DNA of 64,000 nucleotides from Chryseobacterium vrystaatense. Lineage in GTDB: Bacteria > Bacteroidota > Bacteroidia > Flavobacteriales > Weeksellaceae. Under the pieces are notes generated by a model. It ran no database searches, was not told the origin of the DNA, and saw only the letters and a program-made list of their open reading frames with translations. Of this stretch, positions 1-9,026 are shown one piece after another. A program made the translations under genes and the position numbers. The stretch is from assembly GCF_000737765.1 (NCBI RefSeq), contig NZ_JPRI01000007.1:124001-188000 (forward strand), given 5' to 3'. Within the stretch, counting starts at the first letter, position 1; every line of letters begins with the position of its first letter.

Positions 1-1
1 T

Positions 2-190
2 TATTATTATGGGGGTGAAACTCAATTTTATAGATATCCATACACTGCAGAAGGCTCTGGACAGACTCAATTAGTCGAAGATTTTAGAAGTATATACGTT
101 CTCTCTTCCAATCCTTTGAATAAGAGATTTAAAAATAAGAATGGCCCCGGCAATTTTTTGCCGGGACTATTTTTTTTGGATCATGAATAA
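2..190 (+). CDS. 3' end of an unidentified gene (partial)
   Basis: The frame starting at base 2 stays open from the window edge to a TAA at 188-190, giving about 62 C-terminal residues. The Tyr/Gly-rich opening resembles the tail of a Bacteroidota surface or toxin-type protein, but I do not recognise the family. Oddly, the reading frame runs straight through a strong terminator hairpin at 146-165. Either the last 15 or so residues are encoded by the terminator, or the original stop was lost and this is a decayed 3' end. Nothing upstream is visible to decide this. Confidence 0.4.
   Translation, partial: YYYGGETQFYRYPYTAEGSGQTQLVEDFRSIYVLSSNPLNKRFKNKNGPGNFLPGLFFLDHE
146..177 (+). terminator. 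Rho-independent terminator
   Basis: An 8-bp stem (CCCGGCAA at 146-153 with TTGCCGGG at 158-165) encloses a TTTT loop and is followed by a run of eight T. It would end transcription of the partial gene at the left edge. Confidence 0.8.
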
Positions 191-605
191 AAATTTCTGT
201 TTTTTGAAAACAGGCTGTATCAGCGGGTTTATAAAGCATATGGAGAATCATAGAATTTTTTTAGTGTTTTTTTGATGAAAATTTTTCTCCAAATGGTGTA
301 ACATTTTTATTTTTTTTCTACTAACTGTTTAGAAACATATGATGTTACGGGTTGTTTTGAACTTGTGAAAGCTCAGACTTTGTAACAGCGGTGTTGATGG
401 AGTAGATAGATATTCAAGAACGAGTTTATATATTAAATTATTTCGTAAAAAGACTCTGTTTTTCTGAAGCAGATGATGGAAAAGAACTTAAAAAAAAACA
501 CACAATGAGACCCTGCAGGAAATTTTCTGTTGGGTTTTTTTTATTTTTTAAGAAAATCTGTAACATTTTTTTGGAATTAAAACTAACTCTATAGAGCCCA
601 GAAAT
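191..605. other. Gene-free stretch with a second terminator-like hairpin
   Basis: No convincing reading frame or RNA gene is visible. An imperfect hairpin at 511-534 (outer CCC/GGG, inner GGAAA/TTTTC with wobble pairs) is followed by a T-rich tract to 547 and looks like an intrinsic terminator. It lies about 60 bases before the sigma factor start, so it could end a short upstream transcript or act as an attenuator. No leader peptide could be supported. Confidence 0.4.
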
Positions 606-1106
606 ATGAATTCATTAGAGCGCGAATTTTTAGACAAAATTGAAAAACATAAAGGAATCATTTTTAAGATTTCCAAAATGTATATGTCTGAAAAAGATGA
701 CCGTGATGATCTGTTTCAGGAGATCACCTGCCAGATATGGAAAGCATATCCTCAGTTCAGAGGAGAGAGTGAGTTTTCTACCTGGCTCTACAGAATTGCC
801 CTTAATACAGCGATTATTTTTTTGAAATCCGACAAGAAAAGAAGTTTTATTTCTAATGAGAATTTTACCTCTTATAAGATCATTCAGGATGAATATGACT
901 ATACGAAAGAAGAAAAACTGGCTCAGATGTACGATGCAATCCGTCAGCTGAATCCCATCGACAAAGCTTTTATTTTTTATTATCTGGAAGATTTCTCAGG
1001 AAAAGAAATCGCAGAACAGATGGGGATTTCCGAAGGGAATGTAAGGGTAAGAATGAACCGCGCCAAAAACAAACTGAAAGATATCTTAAACTCAAATAAA
1101 TCCTAA
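606..1106 (+). CDS. ECF-type RNA polymerase sigma factor (sigma-70 family)
   Basis: This is a 166-residue extracytoplasmic-function sigma factor that would direct RNA polymerase to a small stress regulon. Region 2 spans roughly residues 12-80, with the DDRDDLFQEI core-binding helix and the STWLYRIALN segment typical of region 2.3/2.4. Region 4 spans about 105-160, with a helix-turn-helix around GKEIAEQMGISEGNVRVRMN. Size is normal for the family. The next gene, 16 bases downstream, encodes a membrane protein with a short cytoplasmic N-terminus and is a plausible anti-sigma partner. The regulon cannot be read from the sequence. Confidence 0.93.
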   Translation: MNSLEREFLDKIEKHKGIIFKISKMYMSEKDDRDDLFQEITCQIWKAYPQFRGESEFSTWLYRIALNTAIIFLKSDKKRSFISNENFTSYKIIQDEYDYTKEEKLAQMYDAIRQLNPIDKAFIFYYLEDFSGKEIAEQMGISEGNVRVRMNRAKNKLKDILNSNKS

Positions 1107-1122
1107 TTTTAAATCAATACCA

Positions 1123-1713
1123 ATGAATATAGATGAATTAAAAAATGTTTGGAATGAAGATGTTTCTCAGGAAACACCTGAAATAAGTATTGAGCAGAGA
1201 AATAAGATCAATCTTCCACTGGAAAAAATGCGGAAAAACATGCGCATGGAATTCTGGTTTGTAATCGGCGTCTTTATTTTTTCATTTATCGTATGTGCCT
1301 TCTGCAGACCTTTTAAATTTCAGTTTTATATTACGGTTCTGATCGCGTCCATGTTGTTGGTGACCATTTTCTTTTTCAGTAAATTTTTCAGGCTTTACAG
1401 TGATATCAGTCATCCTGTGCTTAAGACTTATGATTCTTTAAAAGACCTGATCATGCAGTTTAATCTCAATAAACAGTATTATCTTTCGTATTACCTGAGC
1501 TTTGTTCCGTTTATTGTCTGTGAAATGATTATTGTGATCGAGTTTATCCCATGGCGACAGCCGATGAGTGATATGAAAATTGCGGTGATCCTGATCAGCT
1601 CGGTTGCTGTGGGACTTTTTTTCCTTTATTTAAGCGGCAAATTCTGGTTTCACCGTTATTATGGAAGATATATTGTACACATCGAAGATCTTTTGAAGGA
1701 ATTAAAGAAATAA
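1123..1713 (+). CDS. Membrane protein, possible anti-sigma partner
   Basis: A 196-residue protein with a charged cytoplasmic N-terminus of about 45 residues (beginning MNIDELKNVWNEDV). Four hydrophobic segments follow, near residues 42-60, 66-86, 122-142 and 150-170, and the C-terminal tail is basic. The MNIDELKNxW opening is common in Bacteroidota membrane proteins encoded behind ECF sigma factors, and the 16-base gap to the upstream sigma gene implies one operon. An anti-sigma role is inferred from position; no ZAS or other classical anti-sigma motif is visible. Confidence 0.6.
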   Translation: MNIDELKNVWNEDVSQETPEISIEQRNKINLPLEKMRKNMRMEFWFVIGVFIFSFIVCAFCRPFKFQFYITVLIASMLLVTIFFFSKFFRLYSDISHPVLKTYDSLKDLIMQFNLNKQYYLSYYLSFVPFIVCEMIIVIEFIPWRQPMSDMKIAVILISSVAVGLFFLYLSGKFWFHRYYGRYIVHIEDLLKELKK

Positions 1714-1719
1714 AAACAG

Positions 1720-1746
1720 TTTCGGCGGGCTAAAAGCCCGCCGAAA
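1720..1746. terminator. Bidirectional terminator
   Basis: A perfect 11-bp stem (TTTCGGCGGGC with GCCCGCCGAAA) and a 5-base loop lie between convergent genes, so it can serve both. The GGGCT-AAAA-AGCCC core belongs to the same style of hairpin seen near 41.47 and 48.49 kb. Confidence 0.8.
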
Positions 1747-1768
1747 TCTTATATCAGTTCCTGATGTT

Positions 1769-3322
1769 CTATTGATGTTCTTTTTCCTTTGCAATTTCAT
1801 TTTTTATCCAGTCGAGCTGTGGATCTTTCTTATCAATAATGTCCTGCATGCTTTCGGTGATGGTGATATCCGGGGACACCCCTTTTTGAGTATGGAGAAA
1901 ATCGATATTAGGCTGTACAAGCAGCAAGCCGATAGGAAGATTGATCTTGGAATGAGGAAGCTTTTGATAAGAATAAAATCCGGCAACGGTTCCGTCATTG
2001 GCACCTCCGGTTTCTTCACCTACCAAAACAGCTCGTTTATCATACTTCATTTTCGCAGTAATAATAGAAGAAGCCGAAAAACTTCCACCGTTGATCAGTG
2101 CGAAAACCTTTCCGTGAAATGCATCTTTATTAGGTTTCGTAGGCTTATCCGCTTTCATTTTATAATACACCTTTCCGTCTTTTTTATAAGTGCTGAAGGT
2201 TTGTGCAAAAACATAAGTAGGGTAGGCCAGACTTTTAAAAGCATATTGGAATGGAGTGCTCTTCCTGAAATAATTCGTTTTTAAGGGGCTGATTCGGGAG
2301 GTAAGCTGCGAAGGTTTTATCAGGACATACGGTTCTGATGCCAGATAAGAATACAGATTGTTGATCTCGTGAAGCGATCCGCCATAATTGTTGCGGACAT
2401 CTATGATGAGGTATTGGGCTCCTGCCTTTTTTATCTTTGCAAATGTCTCTTTGTAGAATTTATCCGAATAATCTCTTGAAAAACTTTTCACTTTTATATA
2501 AGCGGTCGTGCTGTCTTTGTCCAGGAATTTAAAATCGCGGTTATAAGAATTGCTCGAAGCTACATAATCATTCACCTTTTTTTCGGGAGTTCTTTTTTCC
2601 TGCTCCTTATCCTGCTCCAGATCATTTTTGGATTTCGACTCGCGGTGCAGGGTGTACGTATGTTTTTCTCCGTTATACAGAGTCTCTACAGAAGCTGTAT
2701 CCTTAAAACCATTTTCTGCGGTATAAAAATTGAAAAAGACATCTTTCAGAAAGTAGGATTGAAAGGTGGTATTGTAACCGTCACTGCTGATCAGTTGACG
2801 GTATTTTTTTACATATTCACTTATGGGAATATTGTTGATAGAGAGGATTTCCGTTCCGGGTCTAATGTTTTCTATGGAATCTCTGTTTTGGATAATGAAT
2901 AAATGGTCGTCTTTTATATAATATTCAAAACGGCTGAACATTCCTTTTTTATGTTCAAGAGCTTTAAGTTGTTTTTTCGTAAACTTTTTTCTCGGGATTC
3001 TCAGTGCCAGATGGCCTTCACGGATATCAGCGATGACAGGCTGCAGTTTAAAATAAAACTGAAGCGGGGTCAACGGTTCATGAATAGTCCCTTTAAGACT
3101 GTCAAATTTATGGTCAAGTTCCTTTTTGGAAATATACCAGTACAGCTGGGGATGCATCTGTTGAAGCTTTAGATAAGCGTAATCTACATCCTCCTTAAGC
3201 TCTTCCGGCCCGACGCATGTTGCCCTCTGCTCATTATGCCTTCTGATAGAAGTACATGAAGAGAGCGCCGCTGCCAGCAATATGATCGAATAATTTTTCA
3301 ATGTGTTTTGAACTTTTTTCAA
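1769..3322 (-). CDS. S41-family peptidase-like lipoprotein
   Basis: A 517-residue S41 (C-terminal processing protease/tricorn-like) protein. Residues 1-23 form a lipoprotein signal ending in the lipobox LSSC, so the mature protein should be anchored to a membrane on the periplasmic or outer side. A PDZ-like segment lies around residues 150-175 (GTEILSINNIPI). The S41 core follows, with IIDVRNNYGGS near residue 305-320 and the nucleophile region INGGSFSASS near 410-420. A Lys/Glu-rich linker sits near residues 230-255. It stands alone on the minus strand. The substrate is unknown; the S41 fold assignment is firm. Confidence 0.88.
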   Translation of the reverse strand: MKKVQNTLKNYSIILLAAALSSCTSIRRHNEQRATCVGPEELKEDVDYAYLKLQQMHPQLYWYISKKELDHKFDSLKGTIHEPLTPLQFYFKLQPVIADIREGHLALRIPRKKFTKKQLKALEHKKGMFSRFEYYIKDDHLFIIQNRDSIENIRPGTEILSINNIPISEYVKKYRQLISSDGYNTTFQSYFLKDVFFNFYTAENGFKDTASVETLYNGEKHTYTLHRESKSKNDLEQDKEQEKRTPEKKVNDYVASSNSYNRDFKFLDKDSTTAYIKVKSFSRDYSDKFYKETFAKIKKAGAQYLIIDVRNNYGGSLHEINNLYSYLASEPYVLIKPSQLTSRISPLKTNYFRKSTPFQYAFKSLAYPTYVFAQTFSTYKKDGKVYYKMKADKPTKPNKDAFHGKVFALINGGSFSASSIITAKMKYDKRAVLVGEETGGANDGTVAGFYSYQKLPHSKINLPIGLLLVQPNIDFLHTQKGVSPDITITESMQDIIDKKDPQLDWIKNEIAKEKEHQ

Positions 3323-3422
3323 TCTGCTAAGTTAAAAAGTTTGAGATTATTCTGGTTTAAATAAGTAATAAATTATTCAGAAAGCTTTATAAATTACGTT
3401 AAAAAAGATGATAATTTTCCAT

Positions 3423-3447
3423 TTGAAATCAAAAGTCTATACCTTTG
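3423..3447 (+). promoter_or_regulatory. Bacteroidota-type promoter
   Basis: TACCTTTG at 3440-3447 matches the Bacteroidota -7 element TAnnTTTG, and a TTG at 3423-3425 could be the -33 element although the spacing (14) is short. Transcription would begin near 3454. The TTG codon at 3445 therefore cannot be the translation start of the next gene, and ATG at 3460 or 3466 is preferred. Confidence 0.55.
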
Positions 3448-3459
3448 TTGCTTATTTTG

Positions 3460-4560
3460 ATGCAGATGGTATATTTGATTTTAGCAGTTATTTTTTTGGT
3501 TGTAATCTATTTCGCAGTGATGAATATGCCGGCTTTCGGAGCTGCTCCCAAAGGAAAAAGACTGGAACGAATAAAAAAGTCAACACTTTATAAAAACAGA
3601 CAATTCCATAATATCAGTCATACACCATCTATTACGGAGGGGTACAGTCCGTTGAAAGTAACTTATGATTTTATTTTAGGAAAAAAAGATCCGCTGCTCA
3701 AACCTTTGAAAGCTATTCCTTCCATTCATACAGATTTAAAGAATCTTCAGAAAGACCGGGATGTATTCATCTGGCTGGGGCATTCATCCTATTATATGCA
3801 GACTGACGGAGTTTCCTTTTTGGTAGATCCTGTACTCAGTCTGTACGGTTCGCCTTTCAAATATTTTAATAAAGCTTTTCAGGGTTCAGATATTTTTAGG
3901 CCAGAAGATATTCCGGAACTGGACTATCTGGTTATTACCCATGATCATTTTGATCACCTCGATTATCCAACTGTAAAATCGATCAGAGAGAGAACGGGTA
4001 TGGCCATTGTACCTCTGGGAACCGGAGCGCATCTCGAAAGGTGGGGATATGCTGAGGAAAAACTGATCGAAGAAGAATGGGGCGCTGAAGTTCTTTTGAA
4101 AAATAATATAAGAATCACTTTTACACCGGCAAGACATTTTTCAGGAAGGAAAGTAAAGCAGAACAATACCCTGTGGGCTTCTTACGTTTTGGAAACGCCT
4201 ACAAAAAAGATATTTCTGGGTGGCGACAGTGGTTATGACTCTCATTTTAAAATGATTGGTGAAAAGTTCGGACCTTTCGATTACGCAGTTCTTGAAAACG
4301 GTCAGTATGATGAGGCCTGGAAGTATATCCACGCGCTGCCTGAAGATGTAATCCAGGCAGCTGTTGATCTTAAAGTTCAAAATGTTATTCCTGTTCATTC
4401 TTCAAAATTTGCACTGGCCCTTCACCCATGGAATGAGCCACTTCAGAAAGTAACAGACTTAGGAAAAGAAAAAGGACTCAGTATCCTTACTCCAATGATT
4501 GGAGAAATACTGGATATGAATAGCTCTCAGCATCAGTTCAGAAATTGGTGGAAAGATTGA
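3460..4560 (+). CDS. Metallo-beta-lactamase-fold hydrolase, UlaG/NAPE-PLD-like
   Basis: A 366-residue enzyme with one N-terminal hydrophobic segment (about residues 2-19), then a metallo-beta-lactamase domain. The metal motif THDHFDHLD (HxHxDH) is clear, an Asp ligand sits in GGDSGYD, and a late His lies in IPVHSSKFALALHPW. The order of the motifs and the WLGHSSY strand ahead of them fit the UlaG/NAPE-PLD branch, whose members hydrolyse lactones or phosphodiesters. The actual substrate is unknown. The start was set by the promoter element just upstream, giving a very short 5' leader. Confidence 0.85.
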   Translation: MQMVYLILAVIFLVVIYFAVMNMPAFGAAPKGKRLERIKKSTLYKNRQFHNISHTPSITEGYSPLKVTYDFILGKKDPLLKPLKAIPSIHTDLKNLQKDRDVFIWLGHSSYYMQTDGVSFLVDPVLSLYGSPFKYFNKAFQGSDIFRPEDIPELDYLVITHDHFDHLDYPTVKSIRERTGMAIVPLGTGAHLERWGYAEEKLIEEEWGAEVLLKNNIRITFTPARHFSGRKVKQNNTLWASYVLETPTKKIFLGGDSGYDSHFKMIGEKFGPFDYAVLENGQYDEAWKYIHALPEDVIQAAVDLKVQNVIPVHSSKFALALHPWNEPLQKVTDLGKEKGLSILTPMIGEILDMNSSQHQFRNWWKD

Positions 4561-4561
4561 T

Positions 4562-4849
4562 TCAGGCGTGCCAGATATCCTTGTATCTTGCAGGGTGATT
4601 TTCAAACTGCTGGCGGACAAAATCACATTCGGGATCTACCAGAAGATCTTTTTCCTCGGAATAACGGACCAGCTCGTCCAGAAGCATTTTAGCATATCCG
4701 TGGCCCTCACGTTCTTCAATAATTTTAGTATAATAAACAATCAGCAGCCTTCCGTCTATTTTTATCGACATATATCCCGCTTTTTCTCCATCAAGCAATA
4801 GCTGCAGTTCATCCTGATAGGGAGATATTTCAAATTTTACATTTTCCAT
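4562..4849 (-). CDS. Small GNAT-family N-acetyltransferase (YjdJ-like)
   Basis: A 95-residue minimal acetyltransferase of the short GNAT type. The acetyl-CoA loop appears as EREGHGYAKMLLDEL, and the C-terminal signature DPECDFVRQQFENHP is characteristic of the small YjdJ/YidJ group (usually written CxFV...W...HP). It ends one base from the convergent hydrolase gene, with no terminator hairpin visible between them. Substrates of this group are generally unknown. Confidence 0.85.
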   Translation of the reverse strand: MENVKFEISPYQDELQLLLDGEKAGYMSIKIDGRLLIVYYTKIIEEREGHGYAKMLLDELVRYSEEKDLLVDPECDFVRQQFENHPARYKDIWHA

Positions 4850-5205
4850 AATAATTAAGGTTTGGTTGAATTAAAAAATGAATTGCTTAATACAGCCTGT
4901 AAAGCAATTGAATACTTCGGCATCATTACAATCCTTTCGGAGGTGTACTTCTCACTCTTAAAATTACAAATTAAAATAATATGAAACATGAGTTTTTTGG
5001 AAACTTAACGAAATTTTAAGTTCTTTTATATGGCTACATCTATCTATTTTAGAGTTTGATGGTATTCTGATTTGAAAATTTTGCTCAGATGCGGATCTCG
5101 ATCAATCCTGTCATTTGTGTTGTTTTTAACAAAGATTGGGTGGATGTGTTAGAAACTTGGCATTTTAATTGACTAATGTAAACCATTAACTTTAAGCGTA
5201 TAAAG
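4850..5205. other. Intergenic region with a hairpin
   Basis: No gene is visible. A stem-loop at 4881-4909 pairs AATTGCTT with AAGCAATT and, inside it, TACA with TGTA. It has no T tract on either strand, so it may be a leader structure of the minus-strand acetyltransferase mRNA rather than a terminator. Confidence 0.35.
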
Positions 5206-5625
5206 ATGAAAAAAATATGGATTGCATTAATGCTTGCAGGCACTTTTAGCCTAAGCTATGCACAGTCAGATTATTATAATGATTACCGAAGAAGTATTAC
5301 GGATGTAAATTGGCAGTCGGTGGCGGCAGATCTTTTACTTTCCGTTGCACAGACCAATCAGATCAATGCTTTGAACGACAGGTACCGCGACTATGATTCA
5401 TGGAACAGAGCTTATGTAAGTCAGCCGGACCGATGGAGAGAAGATCGGTATTATGAGATAGAAAGAATTCTGGGAAGAGAAAAATACACAAAGTTCAAAA
5501 AGAATTATTACAAAGGCCAGAATCCGGTAGCGGTCTATAACCGTAACAAAAATAACTATAAGAAAGCCAAAGGCCACAAAAATAAAGCCTATAAAATGGA
5601 GAAGAAACACGGACATCATCACTAG
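5206..5625 (+). CDS. Small secreted basic protein of unknown function
   Basis: A 139-residue protein with a clear Sec signal peptide (MKKIWIALMLAGTFSLSYAQ, cleavage after residue 19 or 20). The mature part is rich in Tyr, Asp, Arg and Asn, and the last 40 residues are very basic with a His-rich end (KKHGHHH). It resembles short Chryseobacterium secreted hypotheticals, but I recognise no named domain. The His-rich tail could bind metal, which is only a guess. A terminator follows directly, so it is probably monocistronic. Confidence 0.75.
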   Translation: MKKIWIALMLAGTFSLSYAQSDYYNDYRRSITDVNWQSVAADLLLSVAQTNQINALNDRYRDYDSWNRAYVSQPDRWREDRYYEIERILGREKYTKFKKNYYKGQNPVAVYNRNKNNYKKAKGHKNKAYKMEKKHGHHH

Positions 5626-5653
5626 ATTCTTATCAAGTGTATCTATTCAATTA

Positions 5654-5686
5654 ATGGCTGGCCTATTTGCCGGCCATCTTTATTTT
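5654..5686 (+). terminator. Rho-independent terminator
   Basis: A 9-bp stem (ATGGCTGGC with GCCGGCCAT, one G-T pair), a 6-base loop and a T-rich tail follow the secreted basic protein gene. Confidence 0.75.
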
Positions 5687-5743
5687 GATCAGTAATTCAA
5701 ATGGTCAATGTTTTTATTGGTTTGAATTTTATAATTTAGCAGT

Positions 5744-6649
5744 ATGGAATCTAAAGAGACAATAAAAGGATTTTATTTACGCAATGCATCCGTAGAAAGG
5801 CTGGAAGCTGTTACCACTCCGGGAATTGGGCATTTTAATGTGTTTACCCGGGAAAGCTGTTCATTGATGACCCCTTACAGCAGGAGGGATTATTATAAAA
5901 TATCACTTATCATCGGAAAAGGAAAGCTGCATTATGCAGACAAATGGATCTATGTGGACCGTCCGGCACTTTTGTTTTCAAACCCTGTTGTTCCATACTC
6001 ATGGGAGGCAGATGATGAAGATCAGACAGGATGGTTCTGTCTTTTTACGGATCAGTTTCTGCAAAATGGTACACGTCTTGGAAATCTTCAGGATTCGCAG
6101 CTTTTTAAAATTGGAGGAACGCCTATGTTCTTTGTGGATGATGAACAGCAGAAAACCATTTCAGATCTTTTTATGAAGATGATGATCGAAATTGAGTCAG
6201 AGTATATGCATAAGTATGATATGCTCCGTGCATACCTTCATCTTCTGATCCATGAGACGATGAAAATGCAGCCTGCAGAAAACTTTGAACCCTATCATAA
6301 TGCATCACACAGAGTGGCTTCGCTCTTTATGGAGCTGCTGGAAAGACAGTTTCCAATCGACAGTCCTGAAGCGTTTCTGAAATTAAAGACCCCGAATGAT
6401 TATGCCCAAAGTCTTTCTATTCATGTAAATTCCCTGAACCGTTCGGTAAAAGAGATGACCGGAAAGACGACAAGTCAGCAGATTACTTCAAGGATAGTTC
6501 AGGAGGCCAACGCTCTTCTGAAACATACCGACTGGAATATTTCTGAGATCGCCTATGGATTAGGTTTTGATGAACCTGCTTATTTTACCAACTTCTTTAA
6601 AAAACAGACAGGACTTACACCTAATACAGTCCGAACGGCAGTTGTTTGA
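5744..6649 (+). CDS. AraC-family transcriptional regulator
   Basis: A 301-residue regulator with an N-terminal cupin-like sensing domain (about residues 20-170) and a C-terminal pair of helix-turn-helix motifs (about 200-300). The second HTH shows the typical ISEIAYGLGFDEPAYFTNFF signature followed by TGLTPNTVR. It is followed after 87 bases by an aldo/keto reductase and then a lactonase-like hydrolase on the same strand, which are its most likely targets. The ligand is unknown. Confidence 0.92.
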   Translation: MESKETIKGFYLRNASVERLEAVTTPGIGHFNVFTRESCSLMTPYSRRDYYKISLIIGKGKLHYADKWIYVDRPALLFSNPVVPYSWEADDEDQTGWFCLFTDQFLQNGTRLGNLQDSQLFKIGGTPMFFVDDEQQKTISDLFMKMMIEIESEYMHKYDMLRAYLHLLIHETMKMQPAENFEPYHNASHRVASLFMELLERQFPIDSPEAFLKLKTPNDYAQSLSIHVNSLNRSVKEMTGKTTSQQITSRIVQEANALLKHTDWNISEIAYGLGFDEPAYFTNFFKKQTGLTPNTVRTAVV

Positions 6650-6701
6650 ATTTTATAATTCTTAGTTTGAATTCTATAGAAGACCCAGTGCTTTGTTGTT
6701 C

Positions 6702-6709
6702 TAATTTTG
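6702..6709 (+). promoter_or_regulatory. Promoter -7 element of the aldo/keto reductase gene
   Basis: TAATTTTG is an exact match to TAnnTTTG, 28 bases before the start codon. No good -33 TTG is found at normal spacing, which would suit activation by the AraC protein encoded upstream. Confidence 0.45.
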
Positions 6710-6736
6710 TCTTATCAATTTTAATCACAACCCATT

Positions 6737-7738
6737 ATGAAATTCAGAAAATTAGGAAACACAGGAGAGCAGCTATCTGCAATAGGTTTGGGATGCATGG
6801 GAATGAGCTTTGCTTATGGACCGGCAGACGAACAGGAGAGCATCAGTACGCTTCATAGAGCACTCGATTTAGGTGTCAACTTCTGGGACACAGCGGATAT
6901 GTACGCTGCGGGAGAGAATGAAAAATTAATCTCAAAAGTTTTAGTTCCCAACCGTGATAAGATCTTTATCGCAACCAAATTCGGATTCCGATTTAAAGAC
7001 GGAAAGCCAAGCCACAGCGGAGCTCCGGGAACGTACTTTGACGGTTCACCAGAGTGGATCAGACAGGCTGTTGATTTAAGTCTTCAAAGACTGAAAATCG
7101 ATACCATTGATCTGTATTATGCCCACAGAGTAGATCCCAATATTCCTGTAGAAGAAACAGTAGGAGCCATGGCTGAGCTGGTAAAAGCTGGAAAAGTAAA
7201 ATACATTGGATTATCTGAAGCTTCTGCGGAATCCATCAGAAAAGCAAATAAAATTCATCCGATTACAGCGTTGCAGTCTGAGTATTCCATTCTTACCAAA
7301 GATATAGAAAACGAAATCCTTCCTACCATCAGAGAACTTGGAATTACTTTGGTGCCTTATTCTCCGCTGGCCAGAGGTCTTTTTGCCAATATCAATGAAG
7401 TGCAGAATTTCGGAGATGAAGATTTCAGAAAAACGCTGCCGAGATATCAGGCAGAATATCTGGAAAACAACAGAAACCTGGCCAGGGAAATCAATGAATT
7501 TGCAGCATCTAAAGGAGTTAAAGGCACTCAATTAGCGCTAGCATGGGTATTGAATCAGGGAGAAGATATTATTCCGATTCCAGGGACTAAGCGTATTAAA
7601 TATCTTGAAGAGAATATTGAAGCCGTAAATATTGATCTTTCACCATCTGATCTGGAAACGATAGATTCGCTTCTTAAAAAATATCCCAATGTAGGCGAAA
7701 GGTATACTGAAGGGTCTATGAAACTGGTTAATAATTAA
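6737..7738 (+). CDS. Aldo/keto reductase
   Basis: A 333-residue NADPH-dependent oxidoreductase of the AKR superfamily, the YajO/AKR13-like group. It opens with KLGNTGEQLSAIGLGCMGMS. It has the catalytic Tyr/Asp/Lys/His set in DTADMYAAGENE, FIATKFGF and YYAHRVD, and the cofactor-binding end PIPGTKRIKYLEEN. Length is normal. It reduces carbonyl compounds in the cytosol; the physiological substrate cannot be read. Its position after an AraC regulator suggests inducible detoxification. Confidence 0.93.
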   Translation: MKFRKLGNTGEQLSAIGLGCMGMSFAYGPADEQESISTLHRALDLGVNFWDTADMYAAGENEKLISKVLVPNRDKIFIATKFGFRFKDGKPSHSGAPGTYFDGSPEWIRQAVDLSLQRLKIDTIDLYYAHRVDPNIPVEETVGAMAELVKAGKVKYIGLSEASAESIRKANKIHPITALQSEYSILTKDIENEILPTIRELGITLVPYSPLARGLFANINEVQNFGDEDFRKTLPRYQAEYLENNRNLAREINEFAASKGVKGTQLALAWVLNQGEDIIPIPGTKRIKYLEENIEAVNIDLSPSDLETIDSLLKKYPNVGERYTEGSMKLVNN

Positions 7739-7750
7739 AAAAATAATTTA

Positions 7751-7784
7751 TCCGGATTTCTGAAGAAGTAAACAGAAATCCGGA
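7751..7784 (+). terminator. Hairpin between reductase and lactonase-like genes
   Basis: A perfect 12-bp stem (TCCGGATTTCTG with CAGAAATCCGGA) and a 10-base loop. It lacks a strong T tract, so it may be an attenuator or mRNA-stability structure. Its 3' arm ends on the A of an ATG at 7784, which argues against that codon as the start of the next gene. Confidence 0.5.
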
Positions 7785-7804
7785 TGATAAAAGACAAATT
7801 AATT

Positions 7805-8797
7805 ATGAACAGAAGAGCGCTTTTAAAAAATGGTCTTTTAGCAGGAGCATTGAGTATTGTTCCTTTCTCTCATGTTTTTGCAGAAACACAGAATGCTTTA
7901 CCTCATTCTGGGGAAGATCTTTCCGGATGCAAAAAAATGCACCTTGGAGAATTGGATCTGTATATTCTTACCGATGGCTATATTCACGAGAAGAATATCG
8001 ATACATTTTCCCCCAGAGCCGATGTCCCTTTGTTAAAGTCGATTCTAAGGGATCATTTTCGTCCTGATGATTATATCAATATGGCAATGAACATACTGCT
8101 TGTAAAGACCAGAGACAGACTTATTATTTTGGATGCGGGAATGGGAGTTTTTGCTGATGAAAGAACAGGTTTTGTTTTGAAAAGTCTTCAAAAGGCAGGG
8201 TTTTCTCCAAAAGATATCACCGATGTTTTTATTTCTCATGCCCATCCGGATCATATCGGTGGAGTGGTCGACAAGCAGAATAATCTGGTTTTCCCCAATG
8301 CAGACCTTTACATTTCAAAGATAGAATACGACTTTTGGTTACAGGCCTCTGTTAAAGATTTTAACAATAGTTTTTTAAAGAACGAACCTGAAATGCTCAA
8401 TCAAGTCATTCCTGCTATCAGAAACATTCTGAAAACGATCCGTCCAAAGCTGAAGTTTTATGATTTTAAAGCACCTTTGTATGAGCATTTTAGTTTTCAG
8501 CTGGCTCCGGGACATACGCCGGGCCTTACGATCACAACCATTTCTTCGGGGAAAGAAAAACTTATTTATATGGCAGACCTGCTTCATTCGGACGTGGTTC
8601 TTTTTCCTCATCCTGAATGGGGTTTTTCAGGGGATACAGATTTAGATATCGCTACAAAATCCCGTAAGAAACTTCTTCAGGAACTGGCCGACACTAAAAC
8701 CAGGGCTTTTGCCTGTCATCTTCCATGGCCCGGCCTTGGGTTTACAAAGAAAAAAGAAGCAGCTTATGAATGGATTGCAGAGAGTTTTATGAATTAG
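7805..8797 (+). CDS. Exported metallo-beta-lactamase-fold hydrolase, AHL-lactonase-like
   Basis: A 330-residue protein with a Tat-like leader (MNRRALLKNGLLAGALS, cleavage near FAE). It is followed by a metallo-beta-lactamase domain with the metal motif SHAHPDHIGG, a His in APGHTPG, an Asp in MADLLHSD and a final His in FACHLPWPG. This arrangement matches the quorum-quenching lactonase/glyoxalase II-like branch. I chose the ATG at 7805 because the upstream in-frame ATG at 7784 is buried in a hairpin and would put seven charged residues before the twin arginines. Substrate unknown; probably periplasmic. Confidence 0.85.
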   Translation: MNRRALLKNGLLAGALSIVPFSHVFAETQNALPHSGEDLSGCKKMHLGELDLYILTDGYIHEKNIDTFSPRADVPLLKSILRDHFRPDDYINMAMNILLVKTRDRLIILDAGMGVFADERTGFVLKSLQKAGFSPKDITDVFISHAHPDHIGGVVDKQNNLVFPNADLYISKIEYDFWLQASVKDFNNSFLKNEPEMLNQVIPAIRNILKTIRPKLKFYDFKAPLYEHFSFQLAPGHTPGLTITTISSGKEKLIYMADLLHSDVVLFPHPEWGFSGDTDLDIATKSRKKLLQELADTKTRAFACHLPWPGLGFTKKKEAAYEWIAESFMN

Positions 8798-9026
8798 TTT
8801 ATTTAAAAAAGATTTACCTACCGAAATTTAATTTTCTACGACATCGTTTCAAAGATAAATCCTCTCAGAAATGAGGGGATTTGCTTTTTAAAATTAGTTT
8901 TGCAACCTAAAAATGTTAACCCAATATATTTGGAAGGAATAAAGAGTGGTGGCTGTCATTACAGATAATCATCTGCTCTTTTTCTTCAGCCGTCAGATTA
9001 ATTGATTAGTTTTTTTCTTTCTATCA

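Noticed and set aside
1772..3172. Several plus-strand frames opposite the S41 gene
   Set aside because: They lie opposite the well-supported minus-strand S41 peptidase, have no domain signal and fit shadow frames.
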